Assembly (NCBI RefSeq): GCF_905171775.1 | Contig: NC_053489.1 | Coordinates: 151,799,142 to 151,863,141, forward strand | Reading direction: 5' to 3' | Origin: Rana temporaria | Lineage: Eukaryota; Chordata; Amphibia; Anura; Ranidae | DNA: 64,000 bases | In this document: in pieces, positions 20,806-31,165 of the stretch | Position numbering within the stretch: the first letter of the stretch is position 1 | Layout of the letters: each line of letters opens with the position of its first letter | The notes under the pieces: generated by a model | Databases searched by the model: none | The model's input: the letters and a program-made list of their open reading frames with translations, nothing else | Told to the model about the DNA's origin: nothing | Translations under genes and position numbers: made by a program

Positions 20806-21872
20806 TAGGGAGTTTCTGCACCTATTCTATGAGAAAAAAGCTCTGCCTGTAGGTACCATGAATATCTCCTAAACTTGCACCATTGTAGGAGGTATTCACT
20901 GTAGCCCGCATGTGCCGACATCATTAGCACATGTGCACTGCTCGTGAAGTTTCTTCAGTAGCTGTGCCGTGACCGGCGGCACCCACGTGCATCATGTACG
21001 CAGGAGTGACGTCATCGTGGCTCCAGCCAATCACAGTGCCAGAGCTCGCAAATCCAGAAATAACTCCAGGAGACATGTCACAGCGGTGTACGGGGACCAC
21101 CGCAACAGCTTTGTACACAGGTGCATTCCTCCATCCCTCCAAGCACTCACACTGAGAGCGGTTGCCACATAGTGGCGCACGACTGCAAGATCGCAGGGGC
21201 ACCTATACAGCTCCCCCAAAGGTTCACCGGTATGAGAGCTTGTCCCCACGTGTACATCCAGCCACGGATCAGTGCTGGATAGAGAGACTGCAACATTAAC
21301 ACTCCATTGGGAAGGTTTGCAAGACCACGTTGTGCGAAGTTGTACCCCAAAAAATTGAGGTGATACACAAAGATAAAAACAAATCCTTCAACATGAGTTA
21401 TGCCTGTTTATCTGCAGTCTTCTTTTCTCTACAGCGGTTCAAAGTGCAGAATTTTCCAAGCCTGCCTGAGCTGTCTGAAAAGAGGGGGTGGAGAGCTGAG
21501 GTTACAATCTGCAGAGCTCAGTGAGGAGAGCTCTGAGAGCTCATTGGAAGAAAGGGACACACCCCCTCAACACAGCACACAATAACAGGGCCTAGGCTGT
21601 CAATCAGCTGGAAATCTCTTCCCACCACCTTTTTTCTCTTGGTGTTAGGAAAACTTGCCAGAATTGATTCATGATGATAGCAAAGGAAACAAGCAGCAGA
21701 CAGAAATAACACGCACTGCTCTTAATTCAGACAAGTACACACTATAGAGCAATGGCTGCTGATGCTCCATTTTTTGGGGGGGGGGGGGGGGACAAACAAA
21801 CCAGAGGTCAGTCAGTCAAACCAGTGCTCTGTGCCCCAAGCCCAACCTTTTTTGAAGCCAATTAGAGCTTTA
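20806..21872. other. Unclassified DNA, probably old repeat, no gene seen
   Basis: CG-containing sequence near 20920-21250 and a G homopolymer of 16 near 21776 suggest decayed repeat DNA. I recognise no coding domain; the overlapping short frames show no motif. Confidence 0.45.
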
Positions 21873-21876
21873 TGCC

Positions 21877-22086
21877 TTGAACACATGATCGGAATTTAAC
21901 AATGGAAAAAGTCCAACAGACTTTTTCCATTGGATATTCCGATCGTGTGTAGCCCCATCAGAGTTTTTTCATCGGGAATTCCGATGAATTCCATCGGAGT
22001 TCAGATATAGAACATGTTCTATTTTTCTCCGATGGAATTCCGATGAGATTTGGCCAGGCAAAAGCCCAATCGTGTGTACACGGCAT
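21877..22086. mobile_element. Harbinger-type MITE with internal foldback
   Basis: Ends GCCTTGAACACATGATCGG and ATCGTGTGTACACGGC are degraded versions of the window's common inverted terminus. Inside, TGGAAAAAGTCCAACAGACTTTTTCCA and several 'ATTCCGATG' palindromes occur. TSD not resolved. Confidence 0.65.
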
Positions 22087-22596
22087 TGGGCTCTAATCAT
22101 GTGTTTAAAGAAAAAATAACCACCATTGAAATCCATGCGTTCGGCACCCTGCATGTAGATTAGGGGCCGGACATATCCAATTCTCACTAGTGTGAACCCA
22201 GCCTTAATCAGGCAGTCAGAACAACTAATAGTATGCAGACATCCTGCATAAAGGTTGTATAGTACTTTTAGTCCACTTTTGTTTTTACTAAATATGAAAA
22301 AAAAAATATTACAAATAAATGCTTAATATGGGATGCAACAATAACACAGAATTCACAGAGAAAAGCTGTTTGTTTTTAGACAGTCTTACTCTCTCTGTCT
22401 GCATGCAAGCAAAACAGCTAGAAGAGAGGAGGACTATTCACTTTTCTCGTTGACTTGTGTATGTAAATTTGGCATGAGCTATTGAGCTCTGTAAATAGAT
22501 GTATGTTTCAATTTGCAATATTCATCATTTATGCCTGAGGAAAGAAAAACAGAAACATATCTTTATTTTTAATAATATTTTTAGTCCTAAACACAT
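22087..22596. other. No gene or recognisable repeat
   Basis: AT-rich spacer with no recognised content. Confidence 0.5.
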
Positions 22597-23350
22597 TGGG
22601 GTTGATTCAGAGAGAATTTACGCCAGCGTATCTATAGATACGCCACGTAAATTCAAATCTGCACCGGCGTATCTTCTTTCTGTATTCATATATTTATAGA
22701 AAGCAAGATACGCTGACATTAGCCTAAGATACGACTGGCATAAGTCTCTTACGCTGTCATATCTTAGGGTGCATTCTCACGCTGGCCGCTAGGTGGCACT
22801 CCCGTCGTTTTCGGCGTAGATTATGCAAATTACCTAGTTACGCCGATTCACAAACGTACGTGCGCCCGGCGGTAGTTTTTTACGTCGTTTGCGTAAGTCG
22901 TTTTCGGCGTAACATTGCTCCTGCTATTAGGTGGCGCAGCCAATGTTAAGTATGGACGTCGTTCCCGCTTCGAAATTTGAATTGTTTGCATTGTTTGCGT
23001 AAGTCGTTCGCGAATAGGGCTGGACATAATTTACGTTCACGTTGAAACCAATACGTCGTTGCGGCGTACTTGAGAGCAATGCACACTGGGATATGTACAC
23101 GGACGGCGCATGCGCCGTTCGTAAAACACGTCAATCACGTCAGGTCATAACACATTAGCATAAAACACGCCCCCCTTCCACATTTGAATTACGCGGGCTT
23201 ACGCCGGCCCCATTTACGCTCCGCCGCCGCAACTTACGGAGCAAGTGCTTTGTGAATACTGCACTTGCTCCTGTAAGTTGCGTGGGCGTAGCGTAAATAC
23301 AATACACTGTGCCACCGTAACTAGGCGCGCAGGTACCTGAATCTGCCCCA
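22597..23350. mobile_element. Multi-palindrome foldback element, copy 2
   Basis: Ends TGGGGTTGATTCAGAG and CTGAATCTGCCCCA belong to the family at 18655. The interior is in the opposite orientation to copy 1: AATGTTAAGTATGGACGTCG here corresponds to CGACGTCCATACTTAACATT there. GTATCTATAGATAC and AGTTGCG/CGCAACT palindromes are present. No TSD matched. Confidence 0.8.
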
Positions 23351-24822
23351 CTATATAAATTTGATATTAGACCAATTCAAATTGGTGAGAGACATTGATT
23401 TGCCTTTGCCCAACCCTGTTATTGCAACTTCATGATTTAACCACTAATAACAGAAAAGGAATATTGCTTAGTTTTGGTGTAGGAAACGTACTCACTCCCA
23501 TGTTTTAATTGTTTATATTCTTTCATAGGTTTTGCTTATTAGAGCCATAGACACACAATCAATAACAAATGTTTTTTAATTAAATGCAGTTCTTTGTCTG
23601 AAATTGCACTGGGATTATGTTATGGGGAGAGTTTAGATAAAGCAACGTTCTTCTTTTTTCTTTTTTTTTTAAAGTACACCAAAAATAAGAGAAAGAAGAT
23701 AGCCCTTGTTTTCAGATACAGCGTTATCAATGTAAAAAAGTTTGAAAACAATTGCACAGAACATTGTTATACACAGGAGCACACATATTTTAAATACAAG
23801 TCATTTTCAATGTACAGTATTTGCAGGGCAGCAAAACAAATTTTAAAATATAGCGAGATCCCTAATGTTTAATCAGGTAAATTGGAACTTGGGAAAGTAT
23901 CGCATTTCTGCTGTAAACTGTACCGGAGTCTGTAAATGTACAAAGAAAACACTGGACTGTTCCCTGTGTTGTAAATCTTGTCACATGGAAATGTATGATT
24001 CATGTTTCCACATAAATCAACAGATATCTGCAGATAGAAAGAAATAACATTTTCTGTTTGCTTTAGTCCAGTTCACTTACAGTATCATTGTACTAAACAT
24101 TATTTTATGTTTGCTACATGTCTGTCCAGTTGCTTTATGGGATAATGTGGATTAAGTAAAATGTTGTAAAAAAATGATGAGGAATTATTCACAAAGTAAA
24201 GAAAACACAACAAAAAAAAATCTAAACTATAGTGCCAATCTAGGGACATTTTGTTAGGGTAAAAGCCAGATGTTATAAAAACACACCCATGAGGTTAGCT
24301 CTACCATATCAGCTAAACAGTTACCACTGTCCATCATTTACATAGACAGTACCTCGTTTGCAATTAAGGCTGGACGATCAACTTTGTACATTCAACCTGC
24401 CCACAGCCGATTCAGCAGGGATTTGAACTGTGCCTAGCCCCAATGTGCTACTTTCCTTCTCAAATGTACCTCTTTTAGGTTTGAGTTACAGATCTAAATA
24501 ATTGAACATATTATTTAATTTATTCAAATGTGTCATATTGTATTTAACTATTCATTCAATCTTCAGATTATTGCATTGGTAATTTTTAAATACTAGTATA
24601 AAAGAAGCATATTGGGAAATTAACCAGTGGATTTTAAAGCTTAACTTTAATAAAAACAATCACAAATGAATGCAGCTTTATATTCATAAAAGAATAGTTC
24701 CAGGCATTAAAAATTGTATACATAGTTACATTGGTCCAGCTTGGCTTGTATACCATATCTGTCTGACCCCCTGGAAGCTGGAAATCAGTGAAGTAGAAGT
24801 CACTACTTCAGTGATCTCCACT
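23351..24822. other. No gene or recognisable repeat
   Basis: About 1.5 kb of AT-rich sequence without motif or repeat I can name. It includes the short frame at 23865-24047 whose CTKKTLDCSLCCKSCHM segment has several cysteines but no recognisable domain. Confidence 0.5.
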
Positions 24823-24824
24823 TA

Positions 24825-25475
24825 CCGTATTTTTCGCACCATAAGACCCACCTGACCATAAGACGCACCTAGGTTTTAGAGGAGGAAAAACAAGAAAAAA
24901 TATATTCTGAACCAAATGGTGTACTAAAATATTTTCCAGTGCCCATGAAATGCAGTTTGACCATTGTTAAAGAAATGCAGAGTGACCATTGCCATAGAAA
25001 ATGCAGAGCGACCATTACCATAGGAATTCAGAGTGACCATGCCATAGGAATGCAGAGTGACCATGCCATAGGAATGCAGAGTGACCATGCCATAGGAATG
25101 CAGAGTGACCATGCCATAGAAATGCAGAGTGATCATTGCTAATAACGCAGCCTTACCTGATGTTATCACTTCCGCCTAACAGAAGACAGAGCAGCCCGAA
25201 CGGGCGAATGCTCTGTTTTCTGCCTTAGGAACCAGCCGGAAGAACGCCCAGCGCCCACAGGGCGTTTGGAAATCTGTCCTCCGCTCTCCTGCCTCTCTTT
25301 TGCGGTGGCAGGGGGCGGTGCCAGCAGTGGCAGTGGCGGTGCCAGCGGTGGCAGGGGGCTGTACCAGTGGCGGCGGGCGGTGGTGCTGTCATCTATTCGC
25401 ACCATAAGACGCAGGGACATTTTCCCCCATGTTTTTTGGGGGAAAAAAGTGCGTCTTATAGTCCGAAAAATACGG
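24825..25475. mobile_element. TA-flanked 'CCGTATTTTTCG' MITE, intact copy
   Basis: The ends are CCGTATTTTTCGCACCATAA and GTCCGAAAAATACGG, flanked by TA at 24823-24824 and 25476-25477. A TA target fits Tc1/mariner-type elements. It holds a 24-bp array and a GGCAGTGGCGG-type GC-rich block. A third, cut copy begins at 54040. Confidence 0.8.
25018..25130 (+). repeat. 24-bp tandem array
   Basis: Near-identical units of CATAGGAATGCAGAGTGACC plus ATGC repeat about five times. The degraded copy at 19448 has related units, so the array is part of the family and not a local accident. Confidence 0.88.
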
Positions 25476-25477
25476 TA

Positions 25478-25784
25478 CTTCTGGGTCTCCTTTTTTTATG
25501 GCCAGCCTGACGCATTGTGAATACCGGAGGTCAGCTGCTCAGCACAGGTTGTCGGGTGCCCCCACAGCAAGCAGCAAGCCGAGTCACAGCTCCCTGTGTC
25601 CATTTAGACACAGAGCTGCGGCCCAGCCCACGCCCCCCTCTCTCCTGATTGGCTGACTGACTTTGATTGACAGCAGGGGGAGCCAATGACGCTGCTTCTG
25701 TGTCTCAGACAATCAGGAGGGAGATTCTCAGATGTCTAAGGCACTCGTGGACATCGCTAGACAGAGATGGGGCTCAGGTAAGTA
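25478..25784. other. Unclassified GC-rich repeat-like DNA
   Basis: The stretch ends in GGGGCTCAGGTAAGTATTAG, which continues after the LTR at about 26222 with CTGCACACAGAAGGTTTTTT; the two sides read as one older repeat split by the LTR. Confidence 0.45.
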
Positions 25785-26217
25785 TTAGAACAGATAAATG
25801 AATAAGAAGATTTTATTGGAAACCAAACAGCAAGATCAAAGTCCACACTGACGGTCGAAACAGCCAGAAGAGTCGTCCAACAGTGCCAGGGTCGATAGCC
25901 AGGGATGAGAGTCAGCCAAGCCGGAGTCTGTAGCCAGAGACGGGGTGAAACAAAGCCGGGGATCAGGAACCAGAAGGAACGTCCGTCGCCGGGTCGGTGA
26001 CCAGGAGCAGGCAGCACGATCACAGGAGGGGTGTCAGACAAAAGGCCCAAGCGAGGAAATGCTGCAGCTGCCGTCATATATATATGCTGAGCAGCCAGCT
26101 CCTCCCAGTGGAAAGGAGGAGCCGCAGAGTGTGGCAGGTTACAAGAACCCCATGAAGCAAGATGGCTGCTAGCACAGGTCAGTGATGAGAAGCCTGCAAG
26201 GAGGTAAGACCATGACA
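25785..26217 (-). mobile_element. Solo LTR, minus strand
   Basis: Read on the minus strand it begins TGTCATGGTCTTACC at 26217, has a TATATATATG promoter-like stretch near 26078, and an AATAAAATC polyadenylation signal near 25825. No internal retroelement sequence adjoins it. The 3' boundary near 25785 and a TSD could not be fixed. The style resembles Gypsy-lineage LTRs, but class is inference. Confidence 0.65.
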
Positions 26218-27031
26218 CGGATACTGCACACAGAAGGTTTTTTATCTTATTGCATAGAACACATTAGGATAAAAAATCTTCTGACTTTAAAACTCCTTTA
26301 AAGTGGAACTAATGTCCACCATACTCACCTCCCCTTCAGCGTTACAAAGTCCCTAGCCAGCACTAACATGAACATATTAATTTGATAATCTTCCTGTTTT
26401 AGCATCTTTGACTATCTTGATTGGCTGGTCCAAGATAACGTAACTCCTGTACATGCAAACTGCACTTAATTAAAACTGGAACCAAAGCAAGCTGGGAATG
26501 TACACTGATTTATCATGCGTGTATCAATGTGCATCCAAAATCAGTTTGCAACATAAATATATATCCTTTGACATGTAGTCTATCAAAGTATTTAACTGTT
26601 TCCCTGAAATTAAGCTTACCTAAACCCAGGAACAAAAAAAATTATATTTAACAGCTTACCATTGCAACTGATAACAGTACAGAACAGGAAGAGAATACAA
26701 GAAGTTATAAGCTCACAAGAGTTTGACAGGAGTATTTTTTGCATTTATTGAACAGATATAACAGAAGATTTTCAATGGTATATTTACTAGACCAAAGGCA
26801 GCAGATATGAGAACTTCATTGTCAGGGTTTACATGCACTTTAAATGATCATTTCTGCCGCATTGTGCTCCCCATGCTTAGGATGCAGAAAGAATGCATCC
26901 TTTGTTTAAATACTTTGCTCTGAAAAGTGTTCCTCTTTCCCATTTCCCCATTTGCAAATAATTGGATGCTAGTCTTTTATATACAACAGAATATTCATGA
27001 TGCAGAAGGAGTGAAACGGAATGGTCCTGAT
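26218..27031. other. No gene seen
   Basis: AT-rich DNA. TTTAAAGTGGAACTAATGTC near 26297 resembles a TTAA-type MITE terminus but no partner end was found. Confidence 0.5.
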
Positions 27032-27300
27032 CAGGGCCTGATTAACATAGGGGCTGATGGAGCCCCCTTTCCCAAAAGCACTGTGAAAAAATATATTTAA
27101 AAAATAAACCCCCACCCTCCCATCAATAGTACAGAAATAAATTGTAAAAAGAAAAAAAAATGTTATTGTAAAAATTAATAAAAAGAAAAAAATCCACTGG
27201 TCCCAAAAAACCTTTTGGGAACAAAAAATATTAAATTGTAAAAAAAAAAAAAATTATCTGACACTGTCCACTATTCTGATACCATCCTGCATGTACTATC
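27032..27300 (+). mobile_element. hAT-like left end fragment
   Basis: CAGGGCCTGATTAACATAGG at 27032 resembles a hAT terminus, and the A-rich interior followed by GACACTGTCCACT recalls 6310-6480. No right terminus or TSD is visible. Confidence 0.45.
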
Positions 27301-27540
27301 CACCTCTGTACCCTACGCATTCCTGTGATTCGCACCGCACTGCTGTTCAGATCACATATGATGTCTGTGCGATGCGATTTCAGCCATACTAACTGTATAG
27401 CTGAAATCGCAACACATTCGGACCAAACACGCACCAGAATCGCACCAGAATACAATGGTAATGACACCCCCATTTCAGCTCGCATATCGCACTGCGAACT
27501 GACAGGACATGAATCGGATCGCATAGGTGTAAACACCTGT

Positions 27541-27719
27541 GCGCATCTGTTCAGAAGATTGCACCTCACTTTCTGTCCAAATGACAAATGTTTTTTGGAA
27601 AATTTGTTTTTTTTTAGTGATAAAGCATCAGTGGACAGGAGACACCTCTTACAGAAGAGAATTTCCCTTCCTAGGGGTAGATTTCCTCTCACTTCCTGTT
27701 GTCTCCTTCCATTTGCAAG
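27541..27719 (+). mobile_element. hAT element copy 1, part left of the Harbinger insertion
   Basis: This stretch matches 59496-59686 in the second hAT copy, from ATCTGTTCAGAAGATTGCA to the last bases before the insertion site (TTTGCAAG). Upstream of about 27540 the match stops and unrelated repeat DNA begins, so the left end of this copy is missing. Confidence 0.85.
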
Positions 27720-27722
27720 TAA

Positions 27723-27840
27723 GGCCCCATACACACGATAGAATCCATGCGCTTGAATTTATCCGCGGATCGGTTTCAGCGGATCGGCGGATTTATCTGT
27801 TGATCCGCTGTCACGTACACACTAGCGTATAAAAATCCCT
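27723..27840 (+). repeat. Harbinger left terminal and subterminal repeats
   Basis: After the terminus come TTTATCCGCGGATCGG, TTTCAGCGGATCGGCGGATT and TTGATCCGCTG within 100 bp. This dense set of CAGCGGAT/ATCCGCTG sites and the palindrome ATCCGCGGAT is the likely recognition region for transposase or its Myb-like partner; that role is inference. Confidence 0.75.
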
Positions 27841-27882
27841 GCGAACCAGAACGTATGCAACGTAAACCACGTAAGACGTCAC

Positions 27883-27890
27883 TATAAAGG
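27883..27890 (+). promoter_or_regulatory. TATA box of Harbinger transposase gene
   Basis: TATAAAGG lies about 315 bp upstream of the transposase ATG, preceded by GTAAGACGTCAC, which contains a CRE-like TGACGTC half on the other strand. Position just inside the left end suits a transposase promoter. Confidence 0.6.
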
Positions 27891-28198
27891 GGAAGACCAA
27901 AGTCAACGGCGCCGCCCTCTGTTCCGCTTTTGCTAGTTCCGTGTGACCGCGTGCTAGTTAAGGTTTGGTTAGAGCCGATTCGTGCTTTTCAGTCTCCGCG
28001 GTTTGACAGGTGGTATTCTTGGGTTCAGTGCGTGTGCTTGCGGGTTTGCAGTTGGCATTCGGGCACAGGCTTTCAGCACGTTTCCGCGTACTGTGCGCTC
28101 GTATCTGTGTGTCGTGCGGGCTTAGCAGGTTGTGCTGGATTTGGGGGTGCTTTCTGTTGGAGTGTGTTCTTGACTGACCAGCCTGTCGGTTTGAATCC

Positions 28199-29918
28199 AT
28201 GATGGAGCAGCATCGTCGATTCCCGCGAATTGGTGGTGTTTATGGGTTTGCTTATGGACAGGCTCAGCGAATCAGTTGTTTGGGCAGGAACACTGGGAGG
28301 AGGCGTTTCTGGACCAAGAATTGGTTGCGCCAGCGTGACCATTTTTCTCATATGCCTCTGCTTAGGGAACTCCAGGAGAATAATCCTGATGATTTTAGGA
28401 ATTTTCTCCGCATGACGGACCCCGTATTCAACCGTCTGCTGGAACTTCTGTCCCCCTATATCACGAGGCAGGACACTGTGATGCGCCAAGCCATCACGGC
28501 CGAGCAGAGGCTTATTGCCACGTTGCGGTACCTGGCGACTGGGAGGAGCCTGCAGGACCTCAAGTTCTCGACAGGCATCTCTCCCCAGGCGCTTGGGGTC
28601 ATCATACCGGAGACGTGTACTGCCATCATACATGTTCTGCAGGAGGAGTATATTAAGGTAAGTTCCTTAATTTTAACATCACAATGTTTTTTTTTTAAAT
28701 GTGTGAGAAAGTCTAATATTTCTTTCTTCCATAATAACCATGAGATTGGAATCTGCTGTGTGTGGGATGTTCCCTTTTCTCCCCATGCATGTTGTTATCC
28801 TTTATACATGTTTGTTTTGGGCCTACCTGCATATTTTGTCCTTACCCACCATAAACCTGTCCAGCATGCTTTGCTAGGCCAAAACCCACCTAGCCAATTT
28901 TTGCATTTTTGGATAATCAATTGTAGCTCTGCCCCCCCCCTCCTCCCCCCCGAAATTAGTTTATTGCTCTATCATCAGAGGGATGTGGAGTCTGATAATT
29001 AAGTGGGCCTATATTGTTTTAACTAAATACTCACTTCACAATGATGGTATGAAATTAGAATCCTGTTGTTGAAGTTGCACAATGATGGTTTTTGTATTGT
29101 GATTGCAATGTTTATCTGATAAATTAGTAAACATTTTTTTTTGTTTGTCCCCACAGCTACCCTCCACACCACAGGAATGGCAGTCTGTGGCTTCCCAATT
29201 TGCCCAGCGTTGTGATTTTCCGAACTGCGGTGGAGCAATAGATGGGAAGCACGTCCGCATTGTGCCCCCACCCCACTCGGGGTCCTACTATTTTAACTAC
29301 AAGGGTTTTCATAGTATCGTGTTGATGGCGGTGGTGTCGGCACAGTATGAGTTTCTCTATGTGGACGTGGGGAAGAACGGCTGGCTGTCAGATGGGGGAG
29401 TGTTCTCACGGACTGAATTCTACGATCGTCTCCAAACTGGTGATCTGGCATTGCCACCAGATGAAGCTAATGTAGAAGGACTTCCGTTTGTGTTCGTCGC
29501 GGACGAAGCTTTTGGGCTTGGACCTCACCTAATGCGGCCTTTTCCCCATAGGACTCTCACCTACGAGAGGAGGGTGTTCAATTATCGGTTGTCCAGAGCT
29601 CGGAGGGTAGTCAAGAATGCCTTTGGGATTCTCACCAACCGGTTCCGCCTGTTCCTGACAGCTATACATCTGGCGGAATATAAATTGAACACCATTGTAT
29701 TTGCCTGCTGCATTTTGCACAACTTTTTACGCAGGCATTCCCAGACGTACCTACCCGACAGCGTTTCTGAGGCAAGACTACTCTCAGATCCTCTCCCTGG
29801 GCTGGACACTGGTCGCGCTGGCATTGGCACCCAATCTGCTCGTGAGGTACGCGACAAATATGTTGAGTACTTCATGGGTCGGGGGGCCATTGCTATGCCA
29901 GATGATATTACTTTCTAA
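28199..29918 (+). CDS. PIF/Harbinger DDE transposase, two exons, catalytic Glu replaced
   Basis: Exon 1 is 28199-28657, ending AAG|GTAAGT; the intron ends TTTGTCCCCACAG at 29156; exon 2 is 29157-29918. The phase is kept and the joined protein is 406 aa, typical for HARBI1-like transposases. Residues about 50-150 form the helical N-terminal region (LLRELQENNPDDFRNFLRMT). The catalytic domain follows: first Asp in GAIDGKHV, second Asp in FVADEAFGL. The third acidic residue is expected in the family motif RVVENAFGI, but codon 29613-29615 is AAG, giving RVVKNAFGI. A single G-to-A transition explains it. The frame is otherwise open, so loss of activity looks recent, or the copy persists through trans mobilisation. 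Start at 28199 (ATGATG) is the first in-frame ATG; the poly(A) signal is at 29954. Confidence 0.93.
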
Positions 29919-29953
29919 TTCGGCCCCCAAAAGAAAGGAATATTCACAGAACT

Positions 29954-29959
29954 AATAAA
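29954..29959 (+). promoter_or_regulatory. Polyadenylation signal AATAAA, transposase gene
   Basis: AATAAA lies 36 bp after the stop codon, in AT-rich sequence suited to 3' end formation. Confidence 0.7.
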
Positions 29960-30760
29960 TAATTTCACCATTGGACTTTATACAGTTGTTTGTCATTACT
30001 GCTTTGTTGCTTTTTATCTGTCTTCCTGGTTTGCACCAAAAATAGTGCACTTCTAGTGCCAAATGTAGGGTTCATGTTTTAGTAAATAAACACAATTGCA
30101 CATTATTCACTCATCTACAAACTGGGTATCCAGCATATAAAAGAAGAAAGCCACTCATTGTTTGTTTTTTGGACAAGCTTTTTTTATTTTCAGCTTTTTC
30201 ATTTTCCTTGCTTACTCAAATTTTTACTAACAAACATGTCAACTTTGAGTTTTTGCAAGGTTTTTTTTTTTTTTTTATATTTTTTAGTTATCGAATTCTT
30301 GGATTTTTAACAATCATTATTCTCCTATATTTTTGGAGTTCACCAACAATGTCTTTAAAATTTACATTTTTCACACAAATAGAATATTTCACAAATGTAA
30401 ACTTAACACAATTTTTGTGTGTGAATTTTTTAATCCAAATTTTTTTTTTATAAAAAAAATTTTATGAAAAAAAATGTTTTTTATTTTTTTGTATTATTGC
30501 TCAAATCTTGGTCCAAGTTTTTGGACATATTTCACACCCAACATTTTTAGTGAAACTTTTTGAATATTTGGAAAGGTTTATTCTCAAAAATATTCTATTT
30601 TACCTTTTTTTTTGGTTTCCTTTTTGTAATATTTTTTATTTTTTAAAAAAAAATTTTTTTTAAATTTTTACTTTAATTTTAATAATAATTATTTTTTTAT
30701 AATTTTTAATTTTATTTTAATATTATTTTTTTTTTTTTTTCCTGCTTTTTGATTGAAGCC
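29960..30760. other. AT-rich Harbinger intergenic spacer
   Basis: T-rich low-complexity DNA between the convergent transposase and Myb-like genes. No coding content. Confidence 0.7.
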
Positions 30761-30766
30761 TTTATT
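30761..30766 (-). promoter_or_regulatory. Polyadenylation signal AATAAA, Myb-like gene
   Basis: TTTATT on the plus strand reads AATAAA on the minus strand, about 400 bp beyond the stop codon of the minus-strand gene and past a foldback. It is the first convincing signal in that direction. Confidence 0.5.
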
Positions 30767-30854
30767 TTTTAGAAAACATATAAAATGTGTAAAACATATA
30801 AAAGACAAATGTTTCACTTGTACATCCCAGTCATGGTGTGAGTTCACACCTGAA

Positions 30855-31110
30855 CACGCCAAAATTTGAAGATGCACACACCAATGGACAAATGTCAGTT
30901 CTACAACATCTAAACACCGACAAAGGGCGACATGTGCTATCTGCCATCATGAGTGATCAATGTCTGTGTTATGTGGGAGCAAACCCTTCCTCCAAAACTA
31001 CTTGAGAATCGAGGAGGGGGTTGTACCCACAAAGCACAGATAATCAAGATTCTGTGATGGCAGATAGCACATGTTGCCACACTGTGTGTGCATCTTCAAA
31101 TTTTGGCGTA
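30855..31110. repeat. Foldback in the convergent 3' region of Harbinger
   Basis: The left arm at 30855-30986 (CGCCAAAATTTGAAGATGCA, later GTGCTATCTGCCATCA) is matched inverted by 31018-31110 (TGATGGCAGATAGCAC, later TGCATCTTCAAATTTTGGCG). It sits between the 3' ends of the transposase and Myb-like genes, where both transcripts could run into it. Confidence 0.85.
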
Positions 31111-31165
31111 TTGCTGAGTAACAAAATAAAACTGGTTGGGGGATGGGCGGGTGGGGGGGGGGTGT

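Noticed and set aside
23865..24047. Cysteine-rich 60-aa frame as a small secreted peptide
   Set aside because: No signal peptide, no recognisable cysteine spacing and no promoter or splice context; chance is adequate.
25757..26218. 153-aa minus-strand frame
   Set aside because: It coincides with the solo LTR from its first base; LTRs here are non-coding and no domain is seen.
27231..27741. Overlapping 138-aa and 167-aa frames on opposite strands
   Set aside because: They cross the boundary between unrelated repeats and the hAT segment, end in the Harbinger terminus, and show no domain.
28199..29002. Taking the first transposase frame to its own stop at 29002 as a 267-aa protein
   Set aside because: After 28657 the residues lose homology, a GTAAGT donor is present at that point, and the catalytic domain resumes in phase after an acceptor at 29156.
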